Notes: generated by a model from the sequence alone, not told the origin. Positions 1 to 10,376 are shown, counted from the first letter of the stretch. The stretch: DNA of 64,000 nt from Halioglobus maricola (GCF_009388985.1 NZ_CP036422.1:372001-436000), one strand, 5' to 3'. Numbers and translations are program-made.

Positions 1-477
1 GAGAAGTTTGGCTATTCGGCAGCGGATATCAGCCTGCTGTATCTGGTTAACTATCTTTTCAATCTGTTCTTTGCGCCACGAATAGGTGCCTGGGTGGGTC
101 GAGCTGGCGAGCGTGTAGCGTTAAGGGTTGAATACGTCGGCCTGATCATGGTCTTTACCGGTTACGCTTTCGTCGAAAACGCCAACGTGGCGGCGGGGCT
201 GTATGTTATCGACCACCTGTTCTTTGCCCTTTCGATCGCAATCAATACCTACTTTCAAAAAATTGCAGACCCGAAGGACATTGCCGCCACATCGAGTGTC
301 AGCTTTACCATCAACCATATCGCAGCGGTGTTTATACCTGCCTTGCTGGGCTTGCTCTGGTTGAGCTCGCCGGCGGCAGTTTTCCTTATTGGTGCGGGTA
401 TTGCAGTGCTCTCCCTAGCGCTATCGAACCTGATTCCCGATTCGCCTGTTGCCGGTCAGGAAACCCGATTGGCCTAG
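1..477 (+). CDS. MFS transporter, C-terminal part (5' end outside window)
   Basis: The frame is open from the first base and has no start in the window, so only the last 158 residues are visible. They hold about four hydrophobic segments with small-residue packing, and a short basic loop (VGRAGERVALR) of the kind found between helices of major facilitator proteins. The soluble tail is short and polar. This is a polytopic inner-membrane transporter; the substrate cannot be told from the fragment. Its stop codon interlocks tail-to-tail with that of the convergent CNNM gene (shared CTAG), leaving no room for a terminator between them. Confidence 0.7.
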   Translation, partial: EKFGYSAADISLLYLVNYLFNLFFAPRIGAWVGRAGERVALRVEYVGLIMVFTGYAFVENANVAAGLYVIDHLFFALSIAINTYFQKIADPKDIAATSSVSFTINHIAAVFIPALLGLLWLSSPAAVFLIGAGIAVLSLALSNLIPDSPVAGQETRLA

Positions 478-1508
478 CGAGAGTCTCTGAGACGCCCTCG
501 ATATTTGAGGCGAGCCAGTTCCTGCATGTCTTCGACGGTGTCGCTCTCGTCCATGATCTCCCTGCCTAGCAAGGTTTCGACTGCGTCTTCCAGCGTGACT
601 ATCCCCTCGGTCTGACCGTACTCGTCCTCCACCAGAAACATATGCTCACGGCGTTTTATGAACAGGTCCAGCAGGCGCAGTACGGGAAGCTCCCGTGACA
701 CCCGATTCATGGGGATCAGGAATTCACGGAGTGGGCGGTCCTCGCCGTCCTCTCGCTCAATTTCATGAAGCTGCGGACGCAGGGCGAGCCCCACCACGGT
801 ATCAAGGCTTTCTTCATAGACTGGCAGGCGGGTGAAGGGGACTTCAGCCAGTTGGGCGAGCGCTTCGCCCACGGTCAGTGTTGAATCCAGCGCACTGACT
901 ACGGTGCGCGGGGTGAGAATGTCTTCCGTGCGGGTCTGGCGCAGCTTGAGCATGTTTTCAAGTAGCTCACTCTCCTGTGATCCGAGTGCGCCATGATGAA
1001 CGCCCAGCCTGGCCATTGCCGCCAGTTCCTCGCGGCTGATCGCGCTAGAGTGTCCGCCGCTGCCGAACAGCGCGGTGAGTTTTGCTGAAACCCAGACCAG
1101 CGGATACAGCAGTTTGACCAGTACCTGTATGACCTGAGCAGCCGGTAGCGCCAGTTGCTTCCAGTAGCGTGCGCCCAGCGTCTTTGGAATAATCTCCGAA
1201 AGATAGAGGATGGCGAGTGTGAGCAGGAGTGCAACGATAGTTTCGTATTGCGCACCAAATACTTTCAGGGCCTGGGCACCGACTCCTGCTGCGCCCATGG
1301 TATGGGCGAAGGTATTCAGGATCAGAATGCTGGAGATGGACTGATCGAGGTTTTCTTTAACGCTTTCAAGCGCTTTTGCGCGCCGGGGTTTATCGGCTTG
1401 CTGGCTGGCAACGAAACCGGGCGTCACTGAAAGCAAGACTGCCTCGAGAATTGAGCATAAAAAAGAAACACCGATCGCGATCAGTAGATAGATTAGCAGT
1501 AGGGTCAT
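474..1508 (-). CDS. CNNM/DUF21 transmembrane protein with CBS pair (CorC/HlyC relative)
   Basis: Residues 1-150 form the CNNM (DUF21) membrane domain with three to four hydrophobic helices; the family motif around SEIIPKTLGARYW is visible near residue 105-118. A paired CBS module follows (about 190-325: ILTPRTVVSALDSTLTVGEAL ... MFLVEDEYGQTEGIVTLEDAVETLLGREI). The family is linked to divalent cation (Mg2+/Co2+) transport or sensing, with CBS domains binding adenine nucleotides. At 344 residues it is shorter than the usual roughly 430, because it stops just after the CBS pair and lacks the C-terminal CorC/HlyC accessory domain. A possible -10 (TATACT, minus strand, 1542-1547) lies about 35 bp upstream of the start. 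Confidence 0.85.
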   Translation of the reverse strand: MTLLLIYLLIAIGVSFLCSILEAVLLSVTPGFVASQQADKPRRAKALESVKENLDQSISSILILNTFAHTMGAAGVGAQALKVFGAQYETIVALLLTLAILYLSEIIPKTLGARYWKQLALPAAQVIQVLVKLLYPLVWVSAKLTALFGSGGHSSAISREELAAMARLGVHHGALGSQESELLENMLKLRQTRTEDILTPRTVVSALDSTLTVGEALAQLAEVPFTRLPVYEESLDTVVGLALRPQLHEIEREDGEDRPLREFLIPMNRVSRELPVLRLLDLFIKRREHMFLVEDEYGQTEGIVTLEDAVETLLGREIMDESDTVEDMQELARLKYRGRLRDSR

Positions 1509-1601
1509 GCCGGAAATGGGGCCGCCTGATTAGGAGCGATAAGTATAGGGGACCTGAGAGCGGGGCGCTTGTGCTATTTTTTGCTGCGTGGGAAAGGGGT
1601 T

Positions 1602-1623
1602 GGCCGGTGGGGAACCACCGGCC
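1602..1623 (-). terminator. Hairpin downstream of the FAS1 gene
   Basis: A perfect 9-bp GC-rich stem (GGCCGGTGG / CCACCGGCC) closes a GGAA tetraloop of the GNRA type, beginning 11 bp after the FAS1 stop on the minus strand. The following tract on that strand (AACCCCTTTCCC) is a poor U-run, so termination may be weak or the hairpin may mainly stabilise the 3' end. Confidence 0.55.
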
Positions 1624-1633
1624 AGAGAAGGTT

Positions 1634-2158
1634 TTACAGGGCAGGCAGCAGTACGCTGTCGATGACCCATACTGTGCCGTTGTCTGTCTTCACACCGGTG
1701 CAGTTGACTGCAGCGTTGTTGACCAGGGCAGAGCCTCCAGCGCGACCAAAGTATACAGACTGGCCTTGCAGGGTGTCTTTACGTTGAGCCAGAGTGCTGG
1801 ACAGGCGACGGGGGTCGGGAGCACCCGCGGTCACATGGTAGGTCAGTACTGCAGTCAGCAGGTCGGTGTTACCTACCACGACGTCTACCAGTTCCATGGG
1901 CAGTGCAGCAAAGGCGTCGTTGGTGGGTGCAAACACGGTGATGTTTTCAGTGGTGGCCAGGGTGTCTGCGAGGCCAGCAGCGACGACGAGATCGACCAGT
2001 GTGCTGAGTTCTGGAGTTGCGATCGCAGCGTCTACGATGCTGCCGTCGAAGGTTACTTTGTTGGCAGATGCGCAGTCTCCGAAGCTTTGTGCATTTGCGC
2101 CAGAGGACAGGGACAGGGCTACAGCGACGGAGGCCGCGAGGGTTGTCAGGTTTTTCAT
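1634..2158 (-). CDS. Secreted fasciclin (FAS1) domain protein
   Basis: A single FAS1 domain of about 140 residues follows a signal peptide (basic MKN start, hydrophobic AASVAVALSLSSGANA, cleavage after AQ or nearby). Family hallmarks are the H1-like box TVFAPTNDAFAALP and the terminal box VWVIDSVLLP. FAS1 proteins are exported and usually mediate adhesion or bind lipids or polysaccharide; the ligand here is unknown. I chose the ATG at 2158 because GGAG lies six bases upstream; an in-frame ATG four codons earlier has no such site. Monocistronic, divergent from the PQQ dehydrogenase, and followed by a hairpin. Confidence 0.9.
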   Translation of the reverse strand: MKNLTTLAASVAVALSLSSGANAQSFGDCASANKVTFDGSIVDAAIATPELSTLVDLVVAAGLADTLATTENITVFAPTNDAFAALPMELVDVVVGNTDLLTAVLTYHVTAGAPDPRRLSSTLAQRKDTLQGQSVYFGRAGGSALVNNAAVNCTGVKTDNGTVWVIDSVLLPAL

Positions 2159-2304
2159 AATCAGCTCCAAAGAGTTTGTAAGGGGTTAAGGAGTAAGCCC
2201 TTTTTATGGCAGCCGTTGCTGTCGTAGCGGCGCTTACTTGAAGGGAATTACGAGCTCCTGCGTCGACCAGATCATGAGCAATATGGCGAAACACGGGTTT
2301 GTCT

Positions 2305-2324
2305 GGCTTTTGTCCACAAAAGCC
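2305..2324. repeat. 20-bp near-perfect palindrome upstream of the PQQ dehydrogenase
   Basis: Arms GGCTTTTGT and ACAAAAGCC are exact inverse complements separated by CC. The element sits in the divergent spacer, centred about 44 bp upstream of the extended -10 at 2356 (about -53 relative to the predicted start of transcription). That is a usual place for an activator dimer. It lacks a following T-run and a gene ending into it, so an operator is more likely than a terminator. Confidence 0.45.
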
Positions 2325-2352
2325 CTTTCGGCAACCTTGTCGTTTGCAACAT

Positions 2353-2361
2353 TGCTATAAT
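2353..2361 (+). promoter_or_regulatory. Extended -10 promoter for the PQQ dehydrogenase
   Basis: TGC-TATAAT is a perfect -10 hexamer with the upstream TGn extension. No good -35 lies at 16-18 bp (AACCTT), so the promoter probably relies on the extended -10 and perhaps on a factor at the palindrome just upstream. The leader to the ATG at 2415 would be about 47 nt. Confidence 0.5.
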
Positions 2362-2414
2362 GAGAGAACTATCGCCTGGGGTAGGCCCTGGGCACGACAG
2401 CAAGGTAGATATCC

Positions 2415-4550
2415 ATGAATAAGAATTCCAAACTGATATCAGGTTTCGTCGCCTGTCTCGCCCTCGTTGCCTGCGACGGAGCGGCTCCGCCGCAGGGTGA
2501 AGAGCCAACCGTTCCCAGTGTGAGCAGCGCCCCTGTAGGTCCGCCTGACACGGAGTGGGTGCTGCACGGCAATGATGTAGGCGAGCAACGCTTTTCTACT
2601 CTTGACCAGATAAACCGCGACACAGTGGACCAACTCGAACTGGCATGGTCCTTCAACTTGTATACCCGGCGTGGCGTCGAGGCGACGCCGCTGATGGTGG
2701 ATGGCACGCTCTACGTCACTGGCTCCTGGTCCATGGTCTACGCTCTGGACGCTCGCAGCGGTGAACTGAAATGGTTCCACGATCCCCAGGTAGATCGCGC
2801 TTTTCTCGCCAAGGGGTGCTGCGATGCGGTGAATCGGGGAGCGGCCTATGCGGACGGCCGCGTCTTTGTCGCCACATACGACGGCCGCCTGGTAGCGCTA
2901 GACGCTGGAAATGGCGAGGTTCTGTGGGATGTGCAGACGACGGATCGCAACCAGTCCTACACGATTACCGGCGCGCCCCGGGTCGTGAAGGACCGCATTG
3001 TTATCGGCAATGGTGGTGCGGAACTGGGTGTGCGTGGCTACGTCAGCGCCTATGACCAGAAAACCGGTGAAATGGCCTGGCGCTTCCATACGGTGCCCGG
3101 CAATCCGGCTGACGGATTTGAAAGTGACGCCATGGCAATGGCCGCGAAGACCTGGACGGGCGATTGGTGGAAGTGGGGTGGCGGCGGCACTGCCTGGGAT
3201 TCGATGGTGTTCGACCCGGAGCTGAATTTGCTCTACATCGGGGTGGGCAACGGCTCGCCGTGGAACGCCAAACTGCGAAGCCCGGAGGGTGGCGACAACC
3301 TTTTCCTCGCCTCCATCGTGGCGCTCAATCCTGACACTGGCGAATATGTCTGGCATTACCAGACGACCCCCGGCGAGACCTGGGACTACACCGCCACCCA
3401 GCACATCATCATGGCGGAGCTGGAAATAGACGGCACTCCACGCAAGGTGCTGATGCAGGCGCCCAAGAATGGCTTCTTCTATGTCATTGATCGTACTGAC
3501 GGCACGCTGATTTCTGCCGAGCCCTACGTCAACGTGATGACCTGGGCGAGTCATGTGGACATGGAAACTGGGCGGCCGGTAGAGACCGAGAATGCCCGCG
3601 TTTTTGATGGCAAGAATGTTTCTCTGCCAGGCAACGCCGGCGGTCACAACTGGCCGCCGATGTCTTACAACCCCGAGTTAGGGCTCGTTTACATTCCCAC
3701 GCTCGAGTTGCCCATGGTTTATCTGGAGCCCGATTCGGATTTGTATGCCGAGCCGGGGCGTGGCATGTGGAATACGGGTTTCGACCGCGCGCCCAACATT
3801 TTGCCGGAGGTGCCGGATACCGTTATTAACGCGGAGGTCGAAGAGCTCTATAAGGGCCAGGTGGTCGCCTGGGATCCGGTGGCGCAGAAGCGAGTTTGGG
3901 CTGAACCCATGGAGCGCCCCACAGTGGGTGGTACCTTGGCCACAGCTGGAGGATTGGTCTTTCACGGCGGCAAGGATACTTACATGACCGCAGTGGACGC
4001 CGAATCTGGTGATGTATTGTGGTCTCGCGACACCCAGACCAGTGCCTGGGCAGCTCCAATGACCTATGCCATTGGCGGTGAACAGTACCTGGCTATCGCT
4101 GCTGGTTTCGGCGGTGGTCTGGCCAGTGAGGCCAGTGCAGCGGCCCACGGCTGGGAGATACCGAATATTTCACGCGTGCTTGTCTACAAACTCGGTGGTA
4201 CGCATGAGTTGCCGGCAGTGCCAGATTACCAGAGGCCTCTGGTCAAGCCTGATGCCGTGTCGGCTAATGACGCAGTGGTGGAACAAGGCAAGGTGCTGTT
4301 TCATCGCCACTGTGCCATGTGTCACGGCGACAGCCTGCGTGGCGGTGGTGTAACCCCCGACCTGCGCTATGCGAATGAGGCGGTGCACAGTTCATGGCAG
4401 GAAATTGTCCTGGGCGGCGCGTTAGAGAAGCGCGGCATGATCAGTTTCTCAGAGTTTCTATCAGAGACGGATGCGGAATCGGTCAGGCAGTACGTGTTGT
4501 ATGGTGCGAACAGGCTCTACAATGATTTGAATCCGGGACCGCAGGGCTGA
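2415..4550 (+). CDS. PQQ-dependent quinohemoprotein alcohol dehydrogenase, lipoprotein form
   Basis: Periplasmic oxidation of an alcohol or aldehyde, passing electrons from PQQ to a C-terminal haem c. The N-terminus ends in a lipobox LVAC (Cys20), so it is probably lipid-anchored. An eight-bladed PQQ propeller follows (about residues 40-590), with the vicinal cysteines Cys135-Cys136 in AKGCCDAV and the presumed catalytic Asp324 in GETWDYTATQ. The residue two past that Asp is Thr, not the extra Asp of lanthanide-dependent enzymes, so a calcium enzyme is expected. The cytochrome c domain carries CAMCH at 633-637. A length of 711 matches type II enzymes. No PQQ synthesis genes are in view; the substrate cannot be read from the sequence. 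Confidence 0.92.
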   Translation: MNKNSKLISGFVACLALVACDGAAPPQGEEPTVPSVSSAPVGPPDTEWVLHGNDVGEQRFSTLDQINRDTVDQLELAWSFNLYTRRGVEATPLMVDGTLYVTGSWSMVYALDARSGELKWFHDPQVDRAFLAKGCCDAVNRGAAYADGRVFVATYDGRLVALDAGNGEVLWDVQTTDRNQSYTITGAPRVVKDRIVIGNGGAELGVRGYVSAYDQKTGEMAWRFHTVPGNPADGFESDAMAMAAKTWTGDWWKWGGGGTAWDSMVFDPELNLLYIGVGNGSPWNAKLRSPEGGDNLFLASIVALNPDTGEYVWHYQTTPGETWDYTATQHIIMAELEIDGTPRKVLMQAPKNGFFYVIDRTDGTLISAEPYVNVMTWASHVDMETGRPVETENARVFDGKNVSLPGNAGGHNWPPMSYNPELGLVYIPTLELPMVYLEPDSDLYAEPGRGMWNTGFDRAPNILPEVPDTVINAEVEELYKGQVVAWDPVAQKRVWAEPMERPTVGGTLATAGGLVFHGGKDTYMTAVDAESGDVLWSRDTQTSAWAAPMTYAIGGEQYLAIAAGFGGGLASEASAAAHGWEIPNISRVLVYKLGGTHELPAVPDYQRPLVKPDAVSANDAVVEQGKVLFHRHCAMCHGDSLRGGGVTPDLRYANEAVHSSWQEIVLGGALEKRGMISFSEFLSETDAESVRQYVLYGANRLYNDLNPGPQG

Positions 4551-4594
4551 CGTTGCTTTTGAAAACCATAAATTAGTCTGACAGAACACCTTGT

Positions 4595-5578
4595 TTAAGT
4601 TGGAGGTGGTGGCCCGCGACCGACTAATGAGCGCAATCGCATCATGATTTTTTTCCGGGCGAGAATCAATTTCCATGTCCATTCTCGAGATGGTGGTTTG
4701 GGGATTGCAGCGGTTGTCGCCAGCAATTGTTCCGCGTCCAATGCCGCGTGAATATCGTTCTGTTGGACTTCAAAATAAGCCAGCCCAAGGGATTCTGCGA
4801 GCCGCTCGAAATGCAGCCGCTTGCGTGGCTCTTCCATGCGGGGGTAGATTTCAACGGCTGATGCGTCGCTTCTGCACCAGATGATATTGCCCAGGGCTGC
4901 TCCGTGCTGGCCAATGACGATGTCGGCCATCTGAAACAGGGATATCTGCTCAGCCAGGGTCATGTCTTCAAGGTGCACCCCCGCTACTTGTCCATACTGC
5001 TTGTTGAGCTTCGAGATAATAGCATCAAAGTTTGGAAGAGAGCGGCGTGCGGCTCCTGCAGACTTTGTCTCGGATTCGGCGGTGAGGTAGAACTTGGGGG
5101 GCTTGTCCCTATTGATCAACAGCACCTTTTTGCTGGATCCGGCGAATTTCATCGCTGTGCTTTGGCGAAACGATTCGATTTGTGCGGAGAGTCGTTTGAG
5201 AATAAAACTTCTCGCAAGAAGTATTGCCTCTGCGCGATAGAGCCAGGGCTTGTCCATGCCTCGCACAGAAAGGTGGAGCAGGGTCCGGTTGTTTGGGCTT
5301 ATCGAGGATTGCTCAAGGCTGGCGTGCTCTTCACGAGGAAGAATCGTCAGTTTTTCTAACGCTAGCGCCTCGGTATGTGCATCCAGAATCGCGCAGCTTC
5401 TCACATAGATAGACCCAAGGCCTCTGCGTTTGTGGACTCGCTGGTAGGCGATTACCAGCGGAATCAAATAGCCGAACAGGTAGTGGTAGTAGTGCTGAAC
5501 CGAGCCGTTAGGGCTTATTTGGAACGTCACGCAGATATCGTGATCGTATCTGGCTGTCTTGGCTGACGAAGCTCTCAT
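4595..5578 (-). CDS. Glycosyltransferase family 61 (DUF563) protein
   Basis: Residues about 215-245 carry the DUF563/GT61 signature: a helix (LAEQISLFQMADIVIGQHGAAL) leading to GNIIWC, followed by a hydrophobic strand with acidic residue (AVEIYPR). The upstream half (HYYHYLFGYLIPLVIAYQRV) resembles the family's N-terminal domain. Members transfer pentoses or hexosamines to glycans and often sit in capsule loci. Here the gene stands alone between the PQQ dehydrogenase (convergent) and rpoD, far from the island at 15.7-40.4 kb. No clear Shine-Dalgarno precedes the ATG, so the start is uncertain. The C-terminal tail is basic and ends in a proline run. Confidence 0.75.
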   Translation of the reverse strand: MRASSAKTARYDHDICVTFQISPNGSVQHYYHYLFGYLIPLVIAYQRVHKRRGLGSIYVRSCAILDAHTEALALEKLTILPREEHASLEQSSISPNNRTLLHLSVRGMDKPWLYRAEAILLARSFILKRLSAQIESFRQSTAMKFAGSSKKVLLINRDKPPKFYLTAESETKSAGAARRSLPNFDAIISKLNKQYGQVAGVHLEDMTLAEQISLFQMADIVIGQHGAALGNIIWCRSDASAVEIYPRMEEPRKRLHFERLAESLGLAYFEVQQNDIHAALDAEQLLATTAAIPKPPSREWTWKLILARKKIMMRLRSLVGRGPPPPT

Positions 5579-5593
5579 TGAATGATTGCGGTC

Positions 5594-5629
5594 TCAAAAA
5601 GAGCACCGCGCTCCCTTCGGAAGCGCGGT
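5594..5629 (-). terminator. Rho-independent terminator of the rpsU-dnaG-rpoD operon
   Basis: Directly after the rpoD stop on the minus strand comes an 8-bp stem (core CCGCGCT/AGCGCGG at 5606-5612 and 5622-5628) with a nine-base loop, followed by a GC-containing spacer and CTTTTT. It separates the operon from the GT61 gene, which starts about 20 bp further on. Confidence 0.75.
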
Positions 5630-5638
5630 TACTGAGTG

Positions 5639-7453
<1,815 letters not shown>

Positions 7454-7488
7454 GCAACTGAACCTTTGAATATGCAGAAAAAAATCAG

Positions 7489-7505
7489 CCGGCAATTATA
7501 GCCGG
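7489..7505 (-). promoter_or_regulatory. Perfect -10 box inside an inverted repeat, upstream of rpoD
   Basis: The dnaG-rpoD gap holds TATAAT (minus strand, 7500-7495), bracketed by CCGGC and GCCGG five-base arms (7489-7493, 7501-7505). Transcription would start near 7488, about 35 bases before the rpoD ATG. The matching -35 (TAGTTA) is poor. An rpoD-proximal promoter within this operon is known in other Proteobacteria; the flanking arms could form an operator or a cruciform. Confidence 0.45.
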
Positions 7506-7662
7506 AAAGTGTACGTTTAACTACTGGTAAACCATGGGAGATACCGGTTTATTTGGCGAAAATGCCCCCGCTATCGCCCCAGAAATCAGCTTTTCTTATG
7601 TATGGGCAATTTGCTCGATTGCAAGGGGTGTGGCGCCTGCACGGTGTTCTGTGCTGTTTGTG

Positions 7663-9591
7663 CTAAGGCTTGTGACGTTGTGCATCCCGCTGCTGCTTTT
7701 CCTGCAGTAGCTCCCTCAGGCGCTGTTTTTCCAGCTCGCTGAGATCAGCGTAGTTGGTGCTTCTGACTTTGTCGACTTGGGCGGCCAGTTTTGAGTGATG
7801 AGGCAATTGGTTGGCCAATTTATCAACCGTATCGAGGAATTGCTGGCCGATCCCCTCGGTGGGTATCAGTCGCTCCTGGCCGGCGAGGCGATTCAGTAGT
7901 TCGCCCTCTGAGGTGCCATACCAGTGGCCTAACAGCATACCGGTGTTCGATTCAGGGCGTCGATGCACAAGTTCAAGCAGGCTGCGCAGTAGCTGGGCGT
8001 CTTCGCCCTGCAGGTCTGCCAGGCTGGCAGGGTCCACGTTGCGCGCGATCTCGGGCTTGTGCAGCACCAGTGCGATGGCCCCCTGGGCGAGGTTGGAGTA
8101 GCCCGCCGGGAATGTTGGCGCCGCCGAGCGCTGGCGGGGTTGTGATTCCCCTTCGGGGCCCATCTCTGGCCCCGGGTCAGGGTAGCTGTCCGCAGATAGG
8201 GGCGGCATGTCATCCAGTCCGGGGGGCGGTGGTTCCAGGGCGCGCGAGCGCTCGGTGTGGGGAGGAACTGCTGTTGGCGGTGGCGCTGCCGCTTCCAGCT
8301 TCATCAGGCTTTCGAGCTCGAGTCCAGTGCGCTCGGCCAGCGCCTGAAACATCAGTTGCCGGTAGACCCCTTCGGGTAGTTGGCGGATATAGGGGAGTGC
8401 CAGTTTGCTCAGGCGGGCGCGACCGTCCAGGCTGCTGGTGTCTAGCCCGTCTGCGACGGTGTCGAAAAGAAATGTTTCCAGTGGCTGGGCGCCTTGCAGG
8501 AGCGCCTCGAAAGTCTCTTTGCCGTTGGCTCGAACCACCGTGTCCGGGTCCTCCCCTTCAGGCAGGAACAGGAATCGCGCCTGGCGACCGTCTTCCATGC
8601 ACGGTAGGGCCGCTTCCAGGGCCCGAAATGCCGCCTTGCGTCCCGCTTCATCGCCATCGAAACAGAAAATCACCTCCGGGCAGCGCCGGTACACACGCTC
8701 CAGGTGCGTTTTACTGGTGGCTGTGCCCAGAGTGGCGGTGGCGTAGTTGATGCCGTGCTGGGCCAGGGCGATGACGTCCATATAGCCTTCAACGACCACC
8801 AGTCGATCCAGTTTGCGGTTGGCCTGCAGCGACTGGTAGAAGCCGTAGAGCTCCCGGCCCTTGTGAAATATCTCGGTTTCGGGGGAATTGAGGTATTTGG
8901 GCTTGTCGTCCCCAAGCACGCGTCCGCCGAAGGCAATGACGCGTCCGCGCTGGTCGCGGATGGGAAAGACGACCCGGTCACGGAAGCGGTCGTAGATGCG
9001 TCCGGCATCATTTTTGACCAGCATGCCCGCTTTCATCAGCTGCTCGCGCTGCTCATCGTCAGTGCCCAGGGCCTGCAGCAGGTTGTCCCAGCCCGGCGGA
9101 GCGAAGCCCATATCGAATTCTTTGGCGATCAAGCCAGTGAGACCGCGCCCTTTAAGATACTCCACCGCACGGGCTGCGGCGGGATGCTGGCGCAGCTGCT
9201 GCTTGTAAAAGTCCGCCGCCTGCTCCATCAGTTTGTACAGCGACTTCTTGCCGTCTTCCTGCTCTGCGCGAGCCCGCGCGCCAGGGCCCTCTTCCCGGGG
9301 TACCTCCAGACCGGCACTGCTGGCGAGGGTTTCCACTGCTTGCGGAAACTCCACGTTCTCGTAATCCATGATGAAGCCGAGCGCGTTGCCGCCGGCGCCA
9401 CAGCCGAAGCAGTAATAGAACTGTTTGTCGGGATTGACGCTGAACGAGGGTGTTTTTTCTTCGTGGAAGGGGCAGCGGGCGGAGTAGTTCTTGCCGGTTT
9501 TCCGCAGCTTTACCCGCCGGTCCACGACATCGACGATATCGACGCGGTCGAGCAGGTCATCGAGGAAAGCTTGAGGAATACGTCCGGCCAT
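7663..9591 (-). CDS. dnaG: DNA primase
   Basis: Makes RNA primers for replication. The zinc-binding domain is at residues 1-100 with the expected ligands Cys40, His43, Cys61 and Cys64 (ARCPFH ... YYCFGC). The RNA-polymerase/TOPRIM core follows (about 130-370: VVVEGYMDVIALAQHGI; CFDGDEAGRKA). The C-terminal helicase-binding domain comes after a proline-rich linker near 430-490. Length (642) fits the Pseudomonas-type enzyme. It lies between yqeY (83 bp upstream) and rpoD, the classic macromolecular-synthesis arrangement linking translation, replication and transcription genes. Confidence 0.98.
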   Translation of the reverse strand: MAGRIPQAFLDDLLDRVDIVDVVDRRVKLRKTGKNYSARCPFHEEKTPSFSVNPDKQFYYCFGCGAGGNALGFIMDYENVEFPQAVETLASSAGLEVPREEGPGARARAEQEDGKKSLYKLMEQAADFYKQQLRQHPAAARAVEYLKGRGLTGLIAKEFDMGFAPPGWDNLLQALGTDDEQREQLMKAGMLVKNDAGRIYDRFRDRVVFPIRDQRGRVIAFGGRVLGDDKPKYLNSPETEIFHKGRELYGFYQSLQANRKLDRLVVVEGYMDVIALAQHGINYATATLGTATSKTHLERVYRRCPEVIFCFDGDEAGRKAAFRALEAALPCMEDGRQARFLFLPEGEDPDTVVRANGKETFEALLQGAQPLETFLFDTVADGLDTSSLDGRARLSKLALPYIRQLPEGVYRQLMFQALAERTGLELESLMKLEAAAPPPTAVPPHTERSRALEPPPPGLDDMPPLSADSYPDPGPEMGPEGESQPRQRSAAPTFPAGYSNLAQGAIALVLHKPEIARNVDPASLADLQGEDAQLLRSLLELVHRRPESNTGMLLGHWYGTSEGELLNRLAGQERLIPTEGIGQQFLDTVDKLANQLPHHSKLAAQVDKVRSTNYADLSELEKQRLRELLQEKQQRDAQRHKP

Positions 9592-9674
9592 ATAAGGGTA
9601 GTCTAGCGTTGCCGGAGCAGTGGGCGCTACCGAAGTAGCTTTTTTCGCACGGCAGGGGCCGCGTCGAGGTGGTG

Positions 9675-10130
9675 TCAGGCGTTCAGCCGAGCTTTAACCA
9701 GCCCGCTAACGGCTCCCATATCGGCTCTTCCGGCCAGTTTTGGCTTGAGCTGGCCCATGACGGGGCCCATAGCGGCCATACCCTCAGCGCCGGAAGCCGC
9801 AATAGCCTCGTCGATCAGGGCAATGATCTCATCTTCCGTGAGTTGCTGCGGCAAAAACTCCTGCAGCACCACGATCTCCGCGTTTTCTTTATCCGCTAGT
9901 TCAGTGCGGTCAGCGTCGATGTACTGCTGGGCCGAATCGCGGCGTTGCTTGACCATTTTGTCGAGCACGGCCAGTGCACGGGCATCGTCTACTTCGATGC
10001 GCTCGTCCACTTCGATTCGCTTGAACTCGGCCTGAATCAGCCGGATGGTGCCCAATCGCTCTTTGTCCCGGGCCTTCATGGCCGCTTTCATGGCGGCCCT
10101 GATGGTATCCGTGAGGGACTGGTCACTCAT
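9675..10130 (-). CDS. yqeY: GatB/YqeY domain protein
   Basis: A 151-residue protein made of the YqeY domain, related to the C-terminal tRNA-binding tail of the GatB amidotransferase subunit. Visible features are the amphipathic start (LTDTIRAAMKAAMKARDKERLGTIRLIQAEFKRIEVDER) and the C-terminal GPVMGQLKPKLAGRADMGAVSGLVK. The exact function is unclear; the gene is commonly placed between rpsU and dnaG, as here (30 bp after rpsU). Confidence 0.93.
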   Translation of the reverse strand: MSDQSLTDTIRAAMKAAMKARDKERLGTIRLIQAEFKRIEVDERIEVDDARALAVLDKMVKQRRDSAQQYIDADRTELADKENAEIVVLQEFLPQQLTEDEIIALIDEAIAASGAEGMAAMGPVMGQLKPKLAGRADMGAVSGLVKARLNA

Positions 10131-10160
10131 AGGAGGGGTGCTCTGCGCCAGCCAGAGTGA

Positions 10161-10376
10161 TCAGTACAGGCGTACGCGCTTGCGGTTTTCGCGAGAAATC
10201 TTCTTCAGGTGACGCTTGACCGCGGCAGCTGAGGCGCGCTTGCGCACAGTGGTGGGCTTCTCGTAGTGCTCACGCTTGCGTACTTCAGCCAGAACACCGG
10301 CTTTTTCGCAGGAACGCTTGAAGCGACGCAGTGCTACGTCGAAAGGCTCGTTTTCCTTGACCTTGATGTGGGGCAT
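10161..10376 (-). CDS. rpsU: 30S ribosomal protein S21
   Basis: A 71-residue, strongly basic protein matching S21 along its length ([20 protein letters not shown] ... [14 protein letters not shown]), a late-assembling 30S component needed for initiation. First gene of rpsU-yqeY-dnaG-rpoD. The 5' leader contains a small stem (CCCGAA/TTCGGG, about 10411-10429) that could affect translation or processing. Confidence 0.97.
   Translation of the reverse strand: MPHIKVKENEPFDVALRRFKRSCEKAGVLAEVRKREHYEKPTTVRKRASAAAVKRHLKKISRENRKRVRLY

Noticed and set aside
1376..2227. Long open frame on the plus strand across the FAS1 gene
   Set aside because: Runs antisense to a clear signal-peptide FAS1 gene; composition and residues are not protein-like.
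7454..7495. Upstream TTG start for rpoD
   Set aside because: It lies inside the TATAAT box and adds an atypical N-terminus; the ATG at 7453 has a ribosome site and the usual sequence.
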